Source: VRUE01 sp963807425 | GTDB lineage: Bacteria > Actinomycetota > Thermoleophilia > Solirubrobacterales > 70-9 | Length of the DNA: 64,000 nucleotides | NCBI GenBank assembly: GCA_963807425.1 | Contig: CAWEBZ010000001.1 | Span: 1-64,000, forward strand | Direction of reading: 5' to 3' | Shown: piece by piece, positions 18,487 through 26,793 of the stretch | Layout: each line of letters begins with the position of its first letter | Numbering within the stretch: position 1 is the first letter of the stretch | Notes under the pieces: model-generated | Told to the model about the DNA's origin: nothing | What the model saw: the letters and a program-made list of their open reading frames with translations, nothing else | Database searches by the model: none | Program-made: the position numbers and the translations under genes

Positions 18487-19392
18487 ATGCGGCGTCCGTC
18501 ACTCCTCGCCTCGGCAACCGCGATCGTCCTCCTGCTCGTTGCCGCCACGGCCTCGGCCGCGAGCCCGGAAACGGGAACGATCGTCGACGTCGAGCTCGGA
18601 TTGGAGGCGAGCAACGGCCTGCGGGCGAAGCTCGAGACCTCCGGCGATGGGACGGTGACACTCGGGCTCCGGCGCAAGGATCAGCTGGTCAGCTACGAGG
18701 TCAAAGGTGAGGTCACCGAGGAGGGCCTGAAAGCTCGGTTTGGTCGCCTGGGCCTGATCGACGTCGCCTTCATGCCCACCCGGACGCTGAGCTCGACCGA
18801 GCCCTCGGAAGGGTGCACGGGTGAGCCACGGACGCTGCGCGAAGGCGTCTTCACCGGGACGATCGACTTCACCGGTGAGCGGGAATACGTGCGGATCGAA
18901 GGGCAGGCCGAGGGGTCGATGAGCGTGATCCCGGAATGGCAGTGCCCCGGCAGCGAAGAGCCGATGCCCTTCGCGGGCGCTTCAGGGCCCTTGGCGCTGA
19001 GCTCTCGGAAGAAAGTGGAATCGGCAACGCTGTACGCCGGCAGCCGTCGTTGCTCTTGTCTGTTTGCCGCCGCCGTTCACCGTCGCTACAGGGGAGGGCG
19101 GAGCCTCTTCTACCTGGCGCAAGAGGAGCGCCACGAAGGGATGGAGATCCTTCGCGCGACCCGCGCCAAGGGGGGTCCCACCGCTTTTGACTTCGACCAT
19201 GCGGCAGGCACCGCGACCGTGCATCCCCCGCCACCATTCAGCGGCCACGCGTCCCTCAGGGCCCGCCCTCATGGCCGCGACCTCTGGCGAAGCACGATCC
19301 GGGCGCCGCTGCTCGGAGTCGGTTCCGTCAGCCTTTTTGGCCCTGGCTTCGGCGCGATCCTCTATCCCGAAGATCACCTCGACAACGAGTAG
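18487..19392 (+). CDS. Secreted protein of unknown function
   Basis: 301 residues with a strong signal peptide (RRPSLLASATAIVLLLVAAT, cleavage near ASAAS). The mature part is beta-rich with four cysteines, in GCTGEP, WQCPG and RRCSC. The sequence GTIDFTGEREYVRIEGQAEG suggests a compact beta-sandwich. No family recognised. It starts 31 bases after the YjbR-like gene and converges with the next gene. Confidence 0.65.
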   Translation: MRRPSLLASATAIVLLLVAATASAASPETGTIVDVELGLEASNGLRAKLETSGDGTVTLGLRRKDQLVSYEVKGEVTEEGLKARFGRLGLIDVAFMPTRTLSSTEPSEGCTGEPRTLREGVFTGTIDFTGEREYVRIEGQAEGSMSVIPEWQCPGSEEPMPFAGASGPLALSSRKKVESATLYAGSRRCSCLFAAAVHRRYRGGRSLFYLAQEERHEGMEILRATRAKGGPTAFDFDHAAGTATVHPPPPFSGHASLRARPHGRDLWRSTIRAPLLGVGSVSLFGPGFGAILYPEDHLDNE

Positions 19393-19417
19393 CGGCCTCG
19401 TCCGCGTTGCGGACCGC

Positions 19418-20233
19418 TCAGCAGCTGCCGGCGAGCCCCCGCACCCGGCGGATCTGCTTCCGCAGAACGGCCACCGACATCTTGTGGCGTTCGGCGGTGT
19501 GGGCGAGGTTGTGGGTCTGCACCCCGGAGGCCAGGCTCCGCAAATGCTCCACGGTGGCAACCGACATCGTCGGGGCGGGGACACCGGCGAGGGCATCCGG
19601 CCCCAGCAGCTCGGCGATCCTCAGGCGTAGCTCCACCTCGTCCGGATGCAATTCGGTTGCCTCGGCGATCGCCGCAACCCCGTCGAACCGTTCCTGGGCC
19701 ACAGTCACCCGCTTCAGCTCGCGCAGGACCGGCAGCGGATACACGGGCGGGGCGAGCGGTTCCGAACCCGCCTCCGATCGCCGGTGAACTTCTCGCAGCA
19801 CCGCACCGAGGACCTCCGGTTCTGTGACGCGCACGCTCACCGTCTGCCGCCCCGTTCCCACGTCAACCACTCCCGTTTCAACCACTCCCGTTTCAACCAC
19901 TCCCGTTTCAACTTCACCTGCCACCGCGAGCCCGCCCCCGCGCACGAGAAACACTTTCCCCATGGGGGCGCCGACCCGGAGCGGGTTAACGACGCAGCTG
20001 GTCGCGTTCAGCACCTGGACCGGTGGCGTGCACCCGCCCTCCCCTTCGGGGAACTCGCACTCCCCATACGCAAACGACTGGTACCACGTTTCGGTCAAGC
20101 GCAGCCCGGCGAAGTACGGACCGAGCCAGTACAGCTCGGACTTGCTCAGCCTGTCGCTCTCCTGGCCACCCGCCGGAGCGGCGAGGAGCAGGGCGCACAG
20201 CGCGGCGAGGAAAGCGATGCGGCTCTTGCGCAT
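19418..20233 (-). CDS. Secreted protein of unknown function with a short tandem repeat
   Basis: About 271 residues. The ATG at 20233 is chosen because MRKSRIAFLAALCALLLAAP is a good signal peptide; an in-frame GTG or ATG further up would put 17 polar residues before it. The middle holds three tandem ETGVV pentapeptides encoded by a 15-base repeat. The C-terminal 100 residues are helical, with EVELRLRIAELLGPDAL and MSVAVLRKQIRRVRGL. Function unknown. It diverges from exonuclease III with 37 bases between starts. Confidence 0.65.
   Translation of the reverse strand: MRKSRIAFLAALCALLLAAPAGGQESDRLSKSELYWLGPYFAGLRLTETWYQSFAYGECEFPEGEGGCTPPVQVLNATSCVVNPLRVGAPMGKVFLVRGGGLAVAGEVETGVVETGVVETGVVDVGTGRQTVSVRVTEPEVLGAVLREVHRRSEAGSEPLAPPVYPLPVLRELKRVTVAQERFDGVAAIAEATELHPDEVELRLRIAELLGPDALAGVPAPTMSVATVEHLRSLASGVQTHNLAHTAERHKMSVAVLRKQIRRVRGLAGSC
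19863..19912. repeat. 15-base in-frame tandem repeat
   Basis: Three perfect copies of tcaaccactcccgtt (19863-19907) followed by five bases of a fourth. They encode ETGVV on the minus strand within the secreted protein. The unit is a multiple of three, so copy-number change would alter length without breaking the frame. Confidence 0.9.
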
Positions 20234-20270
20234 GTGGGTGATGCTATTCGCAGTACCGTCACTCAGCTCG

Positions 20271-21134
20271 ATGCGGATCGCCACCTGGAACGTGAACTCG
20301 CTGAAGCAGCGGCTGCCGCGATTGCTCCCCTGGCTGGACGAGCGGAATCCGGACGTGGTCTGCCTGCAGGAGACGAAGCTCGCCGATGACGCGCTCTTCG
20401 ATCTGCTCGGGGACGAGCTGGCGGACCGCGACTATGAGGTTGCCGTGCATGGCGAGGCGAGCTGGAACGGCGTCGCGATCTTCTCGCGCGTCGGCCTGGA
20501 GGAGGTCGCCCCGGGACTCGCCGACGCGCCCGGCTTTCCGCACCCGGAGGCGCGGGCGCTGTCGGCCACCTGCGGCGGCATCCGCGTGCACTCGGTCTAT
20601 GTGCCGAACGGGCGCGAGCCGGGCTCGGAGCACTACGAGTACAAGCTCGCCTGGCTGGCGGCGCTGCGCGACGCGGTGGCTGCGGGGCCCGAGGCGACGG
20701 TCGTCTGCGGCGACGTCAACATCGCCCCGACCGACGAGGACGTCTTCGACCCGGAGGCCTACGTCGGGCAGACGCACGTGACGGCGCCCGAGCGCGCCGC
20801 GCTGGCGGAGCTGCAGGCGCTGGGACTGCGCGATGTCGTCCGCGAGCGCTGGCCTGGCGAGCGGGTCTTCACCTACTGGGACTACCGGGCCGGGATGTTC
20901 CACCGGGACCTCGGGATGCGGATCGACCTGATCCTCGCCGGCGCGCCGGTCGCCACTCGGGTTCGCGCGGCGTGGATCGATCGGCAGGCGCGGAAGGGCA
21001 AAGGCCCGAGCGATCACGCGCCGGTGATCGTCGACCTCGACGAGGCCCCCGACGGAGACATCGGCCCCGTGGTGCCGCCGCCATCGGCGCCGGTCACGAA
21101 GCGGGGCGCGGCCAAGCTGCCGCAGTCGCCTTAG
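20271..21134 (+). CDS. xth: Exodeoxyribonuclease III
   Basis: 287 residues. Starts MRIATWNVNSLKQRLPRLLP, the family N-terminus. Catalytic motifs: VVCLQETKL (metal-binding Glu), VYVPNG, VVCGDVNIAPTDEDV (Asp/Asn pair), FTYWDYRAGMFHRDLGMRID, and GPSDHAPVIVDL with the catalytic histidine. It repairs abasic sites and removes damaged 3' ends of DNA. The last 41 bases overlap, tail to tail, with the sigma factor gene. The C-terminal 25 residues beyond the nuclease domain are a Pro-rich extension. Confidence 0.93.
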   Translation: MRIATWNVNSLKQRLPRLLPWLDERNPDVVCLQETKLADDALFDLLGDELADRDYEVAVHGEASWNGVAIFSRVGLEEVAPGLADAPGFPHPEARALSATCGGIRVHSVYVPNGREPGSEHYEYKLAWLAALRDAVAAGPEATVVCGDVNIAPTDEDVFDPEAYVGQTHVTAPERAALAELQALGLRDVVRERWPGERVFTYWDYRAGMFHRDLGMRIDLILAGAPVATRVRAAWIDRQARKGKGPSDHAPVIVDLDEAPDGDIGPVVPPPSAPVTKRGAAKLPQSP

Positions 21135-22323
21135 CTCGCGCCGCCTGGCGGACGAGGTGGTCGCGCTCGGCGACGGTCGTGGCGCGGCGGGCGGCCTCGG
21201 CGTAGGCCTCCGCGGCGGCGGGGAGGTCGCCGTCCAGCTCGTGCAGGTGACCGCGGACGGCGTGCCAGCGATGGCGCTCGCCGAGCACGTCGCGCAGGCG
21301 GTCGCTCTCGCGCAGGCCGGCGCCGCCGCCGTGGACGTGGCCGACCGCGACGGCGCGGCCGAGGACGGCGGCGGGGTCGTCGTGGACCGGGTCGTCGGTG
21401 AGCGCGACGAGGTCGTCGTACCAGGAGAGGATCTGCGGCCAGTCGGTCTCCTCGGCGCTCGCCGCGTCGTCGTGCAGGGCGGCGATCGCGGCCTCGAGCT
21501 GGTAGCGGCCCGGCGGCCGCGCCTCCGTCTGCAGTGCCAGCGCCGACTGCAGGACGCGCACGCCCTCGGCGATCTCGCGCCTGTCCCACAGGCCGCGCGC
21601 CTGCCGGTCGAGTGTGACGAGGCGATCCTTGACGTCGACCCGCGCGGGCAGGCGCGCGTGGTTGAGCAGCATCAGCGCGAGCAGGCCGCGCGCCTCCGGC
21701 TCCTCAGTCGCGAGCGTGAGCTGGCGGGCTAGGCGGATCGCCTCGCGGGCCAGGTCGACCCGGCCCGCGTGACCGGTCGTGTAGACGAGGTAGAGCACCC
21801 GCAGCACGACGGCGAGGTCGCCGGGCTGGTCCAGCCGGCGCCCCCGCATCGTCCGCTTGGCGCGGCTGATCCGCTGCGCCATCGTCGCCTCCGGGACGTA
21901 GAAGGCGTCGGCGATCTCGCGCGTCGTGAGGCCGCCGACCGCGCGCAGCGTCAGCGCCACCTGCGAGGTCGGCGCGAGCGCCGGGTGGCAGCAGCGGAAG
22001 AGCAGGAAGAGAGTGTCGTCGCCGACCTCCTCCGACGCGGCCTCCGGCCGCGGCTCAGCCTCAGCCTCCTCTTCGCGGCGGTGACGAGCGACCTCGCTGC
22101 GGCGGGCGTCGACCAGTCGCCGGGTCGCCACGGTCGTCAGCCACGCGCGCGGGTCGCGCGGCGGATGCTCGGGCCAGACCCGCAGCGCCTCCAGCAGCGC
22201 CTCCTGGAGCGCGTCCTCGGCGGCGTCGAACTGCTCGCCTCGCCGCACCAGCCCCGCGAGCACACGCGGGACGAGGGCGCGCAGCGCGCCCTCGTCCCAT
22301 GCCGATATCGGCTCGTTGGCCAC
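21094..22323 (-). CDS. ECF sigma factor, ECF42 type with C-terminal extension
   Basis: 409 residues. Region 2 (VRRGEQFDAAEDALQEALLE, PRDPRAWLTTVATRRLVDAR) and region 4 (LTLRAVGGLTTREIADAFYV, PEATMAQRISRAKRTMR) are clear. About 220 helical residues resembling tetratricopeptide repeats follow (YDDLVALTDDPVHDDPAAVL). ECF42 sigma factors have this extension and no anti-sigma factor; they are typically paired with YCII/DGPF-domain proteins, and one lies 7 bases upstream here. It directs RNA polymerase to a small regulon, probably including that partner. Confidence 0.9.
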   Translation of the reverse strand: MANEPISAWDEGALRALVPRVLAGLVRRGEQFDAAEDALQEALLEALRVWPEHPPRDPRAWLTTVATRRLVDARRSEVARHRREEEAEAEPRPEAASEEVGDDTLFLLFRCCHPALAPTSQVALTLRAVGGLTTREIADAFYVPEATMAQRISRAKRTMRGRRLDQPGDLAVVLRVLYLVYTTGHAGRVDLAREAIRLARQLTLATEEPEARGLLALMLLNHARLPARVDVKDRLVTLDRQARGLWDRREIAEGVRVLQSALALQTEARPPGRYQLEAAIAALHDDAASAEETDWPQILSWYDDLVALTDDPVHDDPAAVLGRAVAVGHVHGGGAGLRESDRLRDVLGERHRWHAVRGHLHELDGDLPAAAEAYAEAARRATTVAERDHLVRQAARAKATAAAWPRPAS

Positions 22324-22330
22324 GACCTGG

Positions 22331-22744
22331 TCAGTCCTCGGACGACGACTTCCCGGACATGACCTCGCGCACGTCGATCCACTCGTGCAGTGGCCCGCCG
22401 CCCGGGCCGGGCTCGGAGGAGATGTACGCCGCGATCTCGATCACGCGCTCGCGCGACTCGACGTCGACCATGTACCAGCCCGCCACGAGGTCGCTGGTCT
22501 CGGGTAGCGGGCCGTCGGTGGTGACCGGCGCGGCGTCCGGTCCGCCGTAGCGGACCCAGGTCTGCGCCTGCGTCAGCGCCTGCGAGTCGACGTACTCGCC
22601 GTTCTCCTGCAGCAGCTCTCTGACCTGCCGCAGGAAGGCGAAGTGCGACTCCACGTCCTCGGGCGCCCACTGGTCCATCGGCGGGAAGGGGTGGTGCGGC
22701 TCAGGGCCGCCGCTGTAGTGCTTGAGGAGCAGATACTTCGGCAT
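22331..22744 (-). CDS. YCII-related (DGPF) protein partnered with the ECF42 sigma factor
   Basis: 137 residues. Starts PKYLLLKHYSGG and has TDGPLPETSDLVAGWYMVDV, where DGPL replaces the usual DGPF, followed by VESRERVIEIAAYI. This is the YCII alpha/beta barrel family. In many actinobacteria one or more such genes sit next to an ECF42 sigma gene and depend on it. The sigma gene begins 7 bases after its stop. Enzymatic role unknown. Confidence 0.88.
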   Translation of the reverse strand: MPKYLLLKHYSGGPEPHHPFPPMDQWAPEDVESHFAFLRQVRELLQENGEYVDSQALTQAQTWVRYGGPDAAPVTTDGPLPETSDLVAGWYMVDVESRERVIEIAAYISSEPGPGGGPLHEWIDVREVMSGKSSSED

Positions 22745-22862
22745 GGTGGTCTCCTAGCGTCGGGGCCGCGCCTGTCGCGGCCTTCACTTGGTGAGCGGAG
22801 CCGGTCATGGCTTCTCGACATCGAATCTGGAGGTTGCCCTATGTTCGGGCGCCGACCGAAAG

Positions 22863-22935
22863 TGGAGCTAGGCGGATTCGAACCGCCGACCTCCTGGGTG
22901 CGATCCAGGCGCTCTGCCAGCTGAGCTATAGCCCC
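22863..22935 (-). tRNA. tRNA-Ala(CGC)
   Basis: 73 bases fold as a standard tRNA: acceptor GGGGCTA/TAGCTCC (one G-U pair), D arm GCTC-AGCTGGCAG-AGC, anticodon stem CCTGG/CCAGG with loop ATCGCAC giving anticodon CGC, and T arm GGCGG-TTCGAAT-CCGCC. CCA is not encoded beyond the discriminator A. It is the intact relative of the fragment at 9023-9069 and has the same orientation. Confidence 0.95.
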
Positions 22936-23012
22936 GAGTGCATGACTGGGAGGATCGTCCCAGGTGCCTCGCAACCGCAAGGATAACCGCATAATCTTTA
23001 GGTTCCCCTCCC

Positions 23013-23876
23013 ATGGGAATTCTTGACGAGGCCATCCGGGAGCATCTGGAGCTGAAGCGCCAGCACGGCGCTGACGATTCCGAGATGCAGCAGCTCGAGG
23101 ACGAGGCGTTCGGGCCACCCGAGCGACCCGGCAGCGAGGCTCCCGACCCGGCAGCCGAGGCGCCGACCCAGTTCATGGAGCAGCCGGAGTTGGCTGACGA
23201 CGGAGGCCCGGACACCGATGAGGAGAGGGCACCCCGGCGCGAGGCCTCGATCACGGACCTTCAGGAGGGGCCGGAGCAGGCAGTGCCGGCCGAGGAGTCC
23301 GAGGAACCCGAAGAGGAGCCCGCTGCCGAGGAGCCCGTTGAGGAGGAGCAGCCGGCGATGGAGCACGAGGTCGTCGCCGACGTTCCGGAGCCGGTCGAGC
23401 CCGCCGGTCCTTCGACCGAAGAGCGCCACGCGATCTCCGAACAGCCGACCGAGCTCTACGACGTCGAGGAGGAGCTCGCCGTCTCGGGGCCACCCAATCC
23501 CTCTGACGAGGAGCTGATCGAGGAGGAGATCACCGAGCCCAGGCTCGCTCCCTCCGATCCGCTCGCCGGACTGGACGAGGGCGACGTCGAGCCGACCGTC
23601 GAGGCAACCGGGTCCGAGGAAGACGAGGACGACGAATTCTGGAATGAGCAGCGGCTCTCCGACGAACTCGATCAGGCGCTCGAGGCTCCACGCGAGCCGG
23701 AGCCCGAGGACGAGCCCGAGCCGGCTGCGGATGAGCCCGAGGCCCCCGAGGCCGAGGCTCCCCGCCGCGACGAGGACGTGCTCGAGGAGACGCCTGACTT
23801 CCTCGAGGAGACCCCCGAGGACGACCAGCTCTGGTTCGAGCAGAAACCGCCGAAGGACTTCGACTTCGACGATTAG
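23013..23876 (+). CDS. Highly acidic low-complexity protein
   Basis: 287 residues. Only the first 35 look folded: GILDEAIREHLELKRQHGAD predicts an amphipathic helix. The rest is dominated by Glu, Asp, Pro and Ala (for example EEPVEEEQPAMEHEV) and should be disordered, ending FEQKPPKDFDFDD. No enzyme motif, signal peptide or membrane segment. It starts with a good ATG 77 bases after tRNA-Ala and precedes an exporter operon. A short helix plus a long acidic tail suggests a scaffold or binding protein, but function is unknown. Confidence 0.7.
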   Translation: MGILDEAIREHLELKRQHGADDSEMQQLEDEAFGPPERPGSEAPDPAAEAPTQFMEQPELADDGGPDTDEERAPRREASITDLQEGPEQAVPAEESEEPEEEPAAEEPVEEEQPAMEHEVVADVPEPVEPAGPSTEERHAISEQPTELYDVEEELAVSGPPNPSDEELIEEEITEPRLAPSDPLAGLDEGDVEPTVEATGSEEDEDDEFWNEQRLSDELDQALEAPREPEPEDEPEPAADEPEAPEAEAPRRDEDVLEETPDFLEETPEDDQLWFEQKPPKDFDFDD

Positions 23877-23905
23877 TCATTACAGCTTTTCGGTAGGTTC
23901 CTCGG

Positions 23906-24880
23906 ATTGCTGCTGACGCCATAGAAGCGAGCGGACTGTGCAAGTCCTACAAGGATGTACGGGCTCTCGACGGGGTCGACCTGTGCGCGCCGACTGGGAC
24001 GATCCTCGCGCTGCTGGGCCCAAACGGGGCCGGCAAGACGACCGCTGTCCGTATCCTCACCACCCTGCTGAAGCCTGACGCGGGAAGCGCCCGCGTCGCC
24101 GGCCTCGACGTGGTGAAGGAGGCCGCCGAGCTGCGCAGCCGCATCGGCCTGGCCGGCCAGTACGCCGCTGTCGACGAAACCCTGAGCGGCGCCGAGAACC
24201 TGGAGATGGTCGGCCGCCTCTACCACCTGCCCAAGGGCGAGCCGCAGCGCCGTGCCGCCGAGCTGCTGGAGCGCTTCGACCTCAGCGAGGCCGCCGACCG
24301 CCTTGTCCGCACCTACTCGGGCGGCATGCGCCGTCGCCTCGACCTGGCCGCGGCACTCGTCGCCAAACCCCCCGTGCTCTTCCTCGACGAGCCGACCACC
24401 GGCCTCGATCCCCGCAGCCGCATCGGCCTCTGGGAGACGATCGAGGCACGTGTCGCGCAAGGCACCACGGTGCTGCTCACCACCCAGTACCTCGACGAGG
24501 CTGACCGCCTCGCCGACCGGATCGCGGTGATCGACCGCGGCCGCGTGATCGCCGAGGGCAGCTCGGACGAGCTCAAGGACCAGGTCGGGGGAGAGCGCCT
24601 CGACGTCATGCTGGACGGGGAATCCGACGTCGAGGTCGCGATCGGCGCGCTCGAGTCGATCGCCGCCGAGCGCCCCGCGATCTCCAACGGTGCCCTGCGC
24701 GTGCCTCTCCGCCAGCGCCAGGGCGCGATCGCCGAGGCGGTGCGGAGGCTCGACGAGGCCGGGGTCGGGATCGACGACGTGGCTCTGCACCGGCCCACCC
24801 TCGACGACGTCTTCCTCACCCTCACCGGGCGGGCGGCGGAGCAGGCCGAGAACGGCGACGGGGAAGAGGAGGCCCGGTGA
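23906..24880 (+). CDS. ABC exporter ATP-binding protein, DrrA-like; start codon uncertain
   Basis: About 324 residues. The frame is open from 23897 and reads SGLCKSYKDVRALDGVDLCA, then Walker A LGPNGAGKTT (about 24014), signature YSGGMRRRLDLAAALV, Walker B LFLDEPTTGLDPRSR and switch LLTTQYLDEADRLADRIAV. The C-terminal DVFLTLTGRAAE is typical of daunorubicin-resistance-type (DrrA) ATPases. No ATG, GTG or TTG lies upstream of Walker A in frame; ATT at 23906 is a candidate rare start. The first standard start (GTG 24110) would delete Walker A and cannot be right. Its stop overlaps the permease gene. Confidence 0.88.
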   Translation: MAADAIEASGLCKSYKDVRALDGVDLCAPTGTILALLGPNGAGKTTAVRILTTLLKPDAGSARVAGLDVVKEAAELRSRIGLAGQYAAVDETLSGAENLEMVGRLYHLPKGEPQRRAAELLERFDLSEAADRLVRTYSGGMRRRLDLAAALVAKPPVLFLDEPTTGLDPRSRIGLWETIEARVAQGTTVLLTTQYLDEADRLADRIAVIDRGRVIAEGSSDELKDQVGGERLDVMLDGESDVEVAIGALESIAAERPAISNGALRVPLRQRQGAIAEAVRRLDEAGVGIDDVALHRPTLDDVFLTLTGRAAEQAENGDGEEEAR

Positions 24881-25650
24881 GCGGCCTGCGCAACAGCGCC
24901 TCGGACATCCTCGTGCTGGCCAGGCGCAGCCTCCTGCGCATCGTCCGCGCTCCCGACCTGCTGCTCTCCTTCACCGTGCAGCCGATCATGTTCGTGCTGC
25001 TCTTCGTCTACGTCTTCGGTGGCGCGATCAGCACGCCCGGCTACAGCTACGTCGACTTCTTGATCCCGGGGATCATCATCCAGACGATGTCCTTCGGCGG
25101 CTTTGTCACTGCGCTTGGGCTCTCGGAGGACCTGAAAAAGGGCCTGATCGACCGCTTCCGCTCGCTGCCGATGTCGCGCTCCGCCGTGCTTGCGGGCCGC
25201 ACCCTGGCTGACATCGGCACCAACACGATCTCGCTGGTGATGATGATCGTCGTCGGCTTCATCGCCGGCTTCTCCTTCGATGCCCCGATTACCCACATAG
25301 TTGCCGGCATCGTCCTGGCCCTGCTCTTCGGCTACGCCTTCTCCTGGGTCTTCGCCTTCGTCGGCCTCTCCGCCTCCTCCCCCGAGGCGTCGCAGTCGTT
25401 CGGCTTCATCCTGATCTTCCCGCTCACCTTCATCTCCTCGGCCTTCGTCCCGGTCGATTCGATGCCGAGCGCCCTGCAGACCTTTGCCGAAGTCAACCCC
25501 TTCACGGTCACGGTCGACGCGATGCGGGCGCTCTTCCTCGGTGCCCCCGCGGGCAACTCGATCTGGGGCGCGGTCGCCTGGTCGATCGGCATCGCATCCC
25601 TCTTCGCCTTCCTCTCCGTCGCCCGCTACAAGCGCGCCGTCTCCAACTAG
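24877..25650 (+). CDS. ABC-2 permease, DrrB-like
   Basis: 257 residues from a GTG overlapping the ATPase stop. Six hydrophobic segments. Conserved ABC-2 features are PDLLLSFTVQPIMFVLLFVY, IPGIIIQTMSFGGFVTALGL, SEDLKKGLIDRFRSLPMSRS and the final FAEVNPFTVTVDAMRALFLG. The layout matches DrrB-type permeases that export drugs or lipids. Forms a two-component exporter with the preceding ATPase; substrate unknown. Confidence 0.9.
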   Translation: MSGLRNSASDILVLARRSLLRIVRAPDLLLSFTVQPIMFVLLFVYVFGGAISTPGYSYVDFLIPGIIIQTMSFGGFVTALGLSEDLKKGLIDRFRSLPMSRSAVLAGRTLADIGTNTISLVMMIVVGFIAGFSFDAPITHIVAGIVLALLFGYAFSWVFAFVGLSASSPEASQSFGFILIFPLTFISSAFVPVDSMPSALQTFAEVNPFTVTVDAMRALFLGAPAGNSIWGAVAWSIGIASLFAFLSVARYKRAVSN

Positions 25651-25678
25651 GGCCGGCTCCGCCTAAACTTTCAAGAGA

Positions 25679-25751
25679 GGGGCCATAGCTCAGCTGGCAG
25701 AGCGCGGCGTTTGCAACGCCGAGGTCGCCGGTTCGATCCCGGCTGGCTCCA
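25679..25751 (+). tRNA. tRNA-Ala(TGC)
   Basis: 73 bases: acceptor GGGGCCA/TGGCTCC, D arm GCTC-AGCTGGCAG-AGC, anticodon stem CGGCG/CGCCG with loop TTTGCAA (anticodon TGC), T arm GCCGG-TTCGATC-CCGGC, discriminator A. The 3' side adjoins a more A+T-rich stretch and a two-gene insert, so this tRNA may also have served as an integration site. Confidence 0.96.
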
Positions 25752-25946
25752 TCGATCGGGTCTCTCGCAGAGCCGTTCGTGTGGCGACACGTCCGAGAGC
25801 GGTGCTTAGCTGCAACATATTTTGCGAGTGATTGCTTTATCACGATTTATGATTCATGATGCCTGTCAGTGGAGGCGTTCAAGCCATGTTTCGTGGCATC
25901 CAGATTGCTCAACCCTGGGCAACGTCGTGGCGCACGGCCCGCAAGG

Positions 25947-26303
25947 ATGGGAATGCCGGTCGGCGACCATTACACCCCGACGGCTGTCAGGGTGCAGATC
26001 TCTTCCGAGTCCGCGGACGCAGAGGAGCTCGACAGGGCGACAGCCCAGGCTCTCGCGCAGGAGCAAGCGCTTTTCGATCGAAATATGAAGCAGGGCGATG
26101 CGCTATTCAAACTCGAGCTGGCAATGGGCTGGACGACCTTCCTCATGGTCCCGGCGACGTTGATAGCGGTCATCATTTATCCGCTGGCGGCGGCGGCCAC
26201 GGTGCCGTTGGCCGGGCTGGCCGCATGGAACTGGCGCCGCATGCTCAGGCGCGGCAGCGGCGAAACCGAAGTGATGACGAAACCTTCCGCTAAGCGCAAA
26301 TGA
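25947..26303 (+). CDS. Small membrane protein of unknown function
   Basis: About 118 residues from the ATG at 25947; an ATG two codons later and an upstream ATG at 25869 are alternatives. The N-terminal half is a helix rich in Ala, Glu and Gln (DRATAQALAQEQALFDRN). A hydrophobic stretch that could cross the membrane twice follows (TTFLMVPATLIAVIIYPLAA), then a basic tail. The stop overlaps the next gene (ATGA). With its partner it forms a two-gene unit just after tRNA-Ala(TGC). Not recognised. Confidence 0.6.
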   Translation: MGMPVGDHYTPTAVRVQISSESADAEELDRATAQALAQEQALFDRNMKQGDALFKLELAMGWTTFLMVPATLIAVIIYPLAAAATVPLAGLAAWNWRRMLRRGSGETEVMTKPSAKRK

Positions 26304-26776
26304 CCACACCTTCGGTGCGTGATCTCGAGGCGCAGTTTCTGCCGCCTCGCCCCAACGAGCTGCCACACGATGCGCTGGCGGCGGTTCGAGAGCACTCGAA
26401 GCGCATGTTCGGCAACCAGGATCGGCTCGAGGTGGCGGTGGCTATCGCGCGGGTGGAGCTTGGCAAAGTCAACGCGACGGACCTCCATCGCGACATCGAC
26501 GTTGCGGTGAACCGGATCCGTGCGCAGTTGCTTGCGCTGGAAGCCATGGGTCTGCTGGCCAAGACTGGGAACGAAGACAACAAGCGGATGTTCAAATTGC
26601 TCGACCCCGATGACCGCTTCTGGACGTTTGCCGTCGCCGAGTACCAGATGGTGGTCGGCGAAGACCATGGACCGCCCTCCCCGGGTGATTTCGCCGCAGC
26701 GCCTCCCGCGCCGCAGCATCCGCCCAATCCGGTTGCGCCCAGACGCAGCCACTCGCAGCCGCGATCGTCTAGGTAG
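26300..26776 (+). CDS. Possible winged-helix DNA-binding protein
   Basis: 158 residues, ATG overlapping the preceding stop. Residues 45-100 look like a helix-turn-helix or winged-helix fold: RLEVAVAIARVELGKVNATD, then AVNRIRAQLLALEAMGLLAK, a typical recognition helix followed by a wing (NKRMFKLLDPDDRFW). The C-terminal 35 residues are Pro/Arg-rich and probably disordered. A membrane protein plus a DNA-binding partner next to a tRNA suggests a small mobile or regulatory unit. No family assigned. Confidence 0.62.
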   Translation: MTTPSVRDLEAQFLPPRPNELPHDALAAVREHSKRMFGNQDRLEVAVAIARVELGKVNATDLHRDIDVAVNRIRAQLLALEAMGLLAKTGNEDNKRMFKLLDPDDRFWTFAVAEYQMVVGEDHGPPSPGDFAAAPPAPQHPPNPVAPRRSHSQPRSSR

Positions 26777-26793
26777 TTCGGCGCGCCCTCGCG

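Noticed and set aside
19863..19912. Possible CRISPR array
   Set aside because: Repeats are contiguous, 15 bases long and in frame in a coding region, with no spacers and no cas genes anywhere in the window.
24110..24880. GTG 24110 as the start of the DrrA-like gene
   Set aside because: It would remove Walker A, which is clearly present in the same frame upstream.
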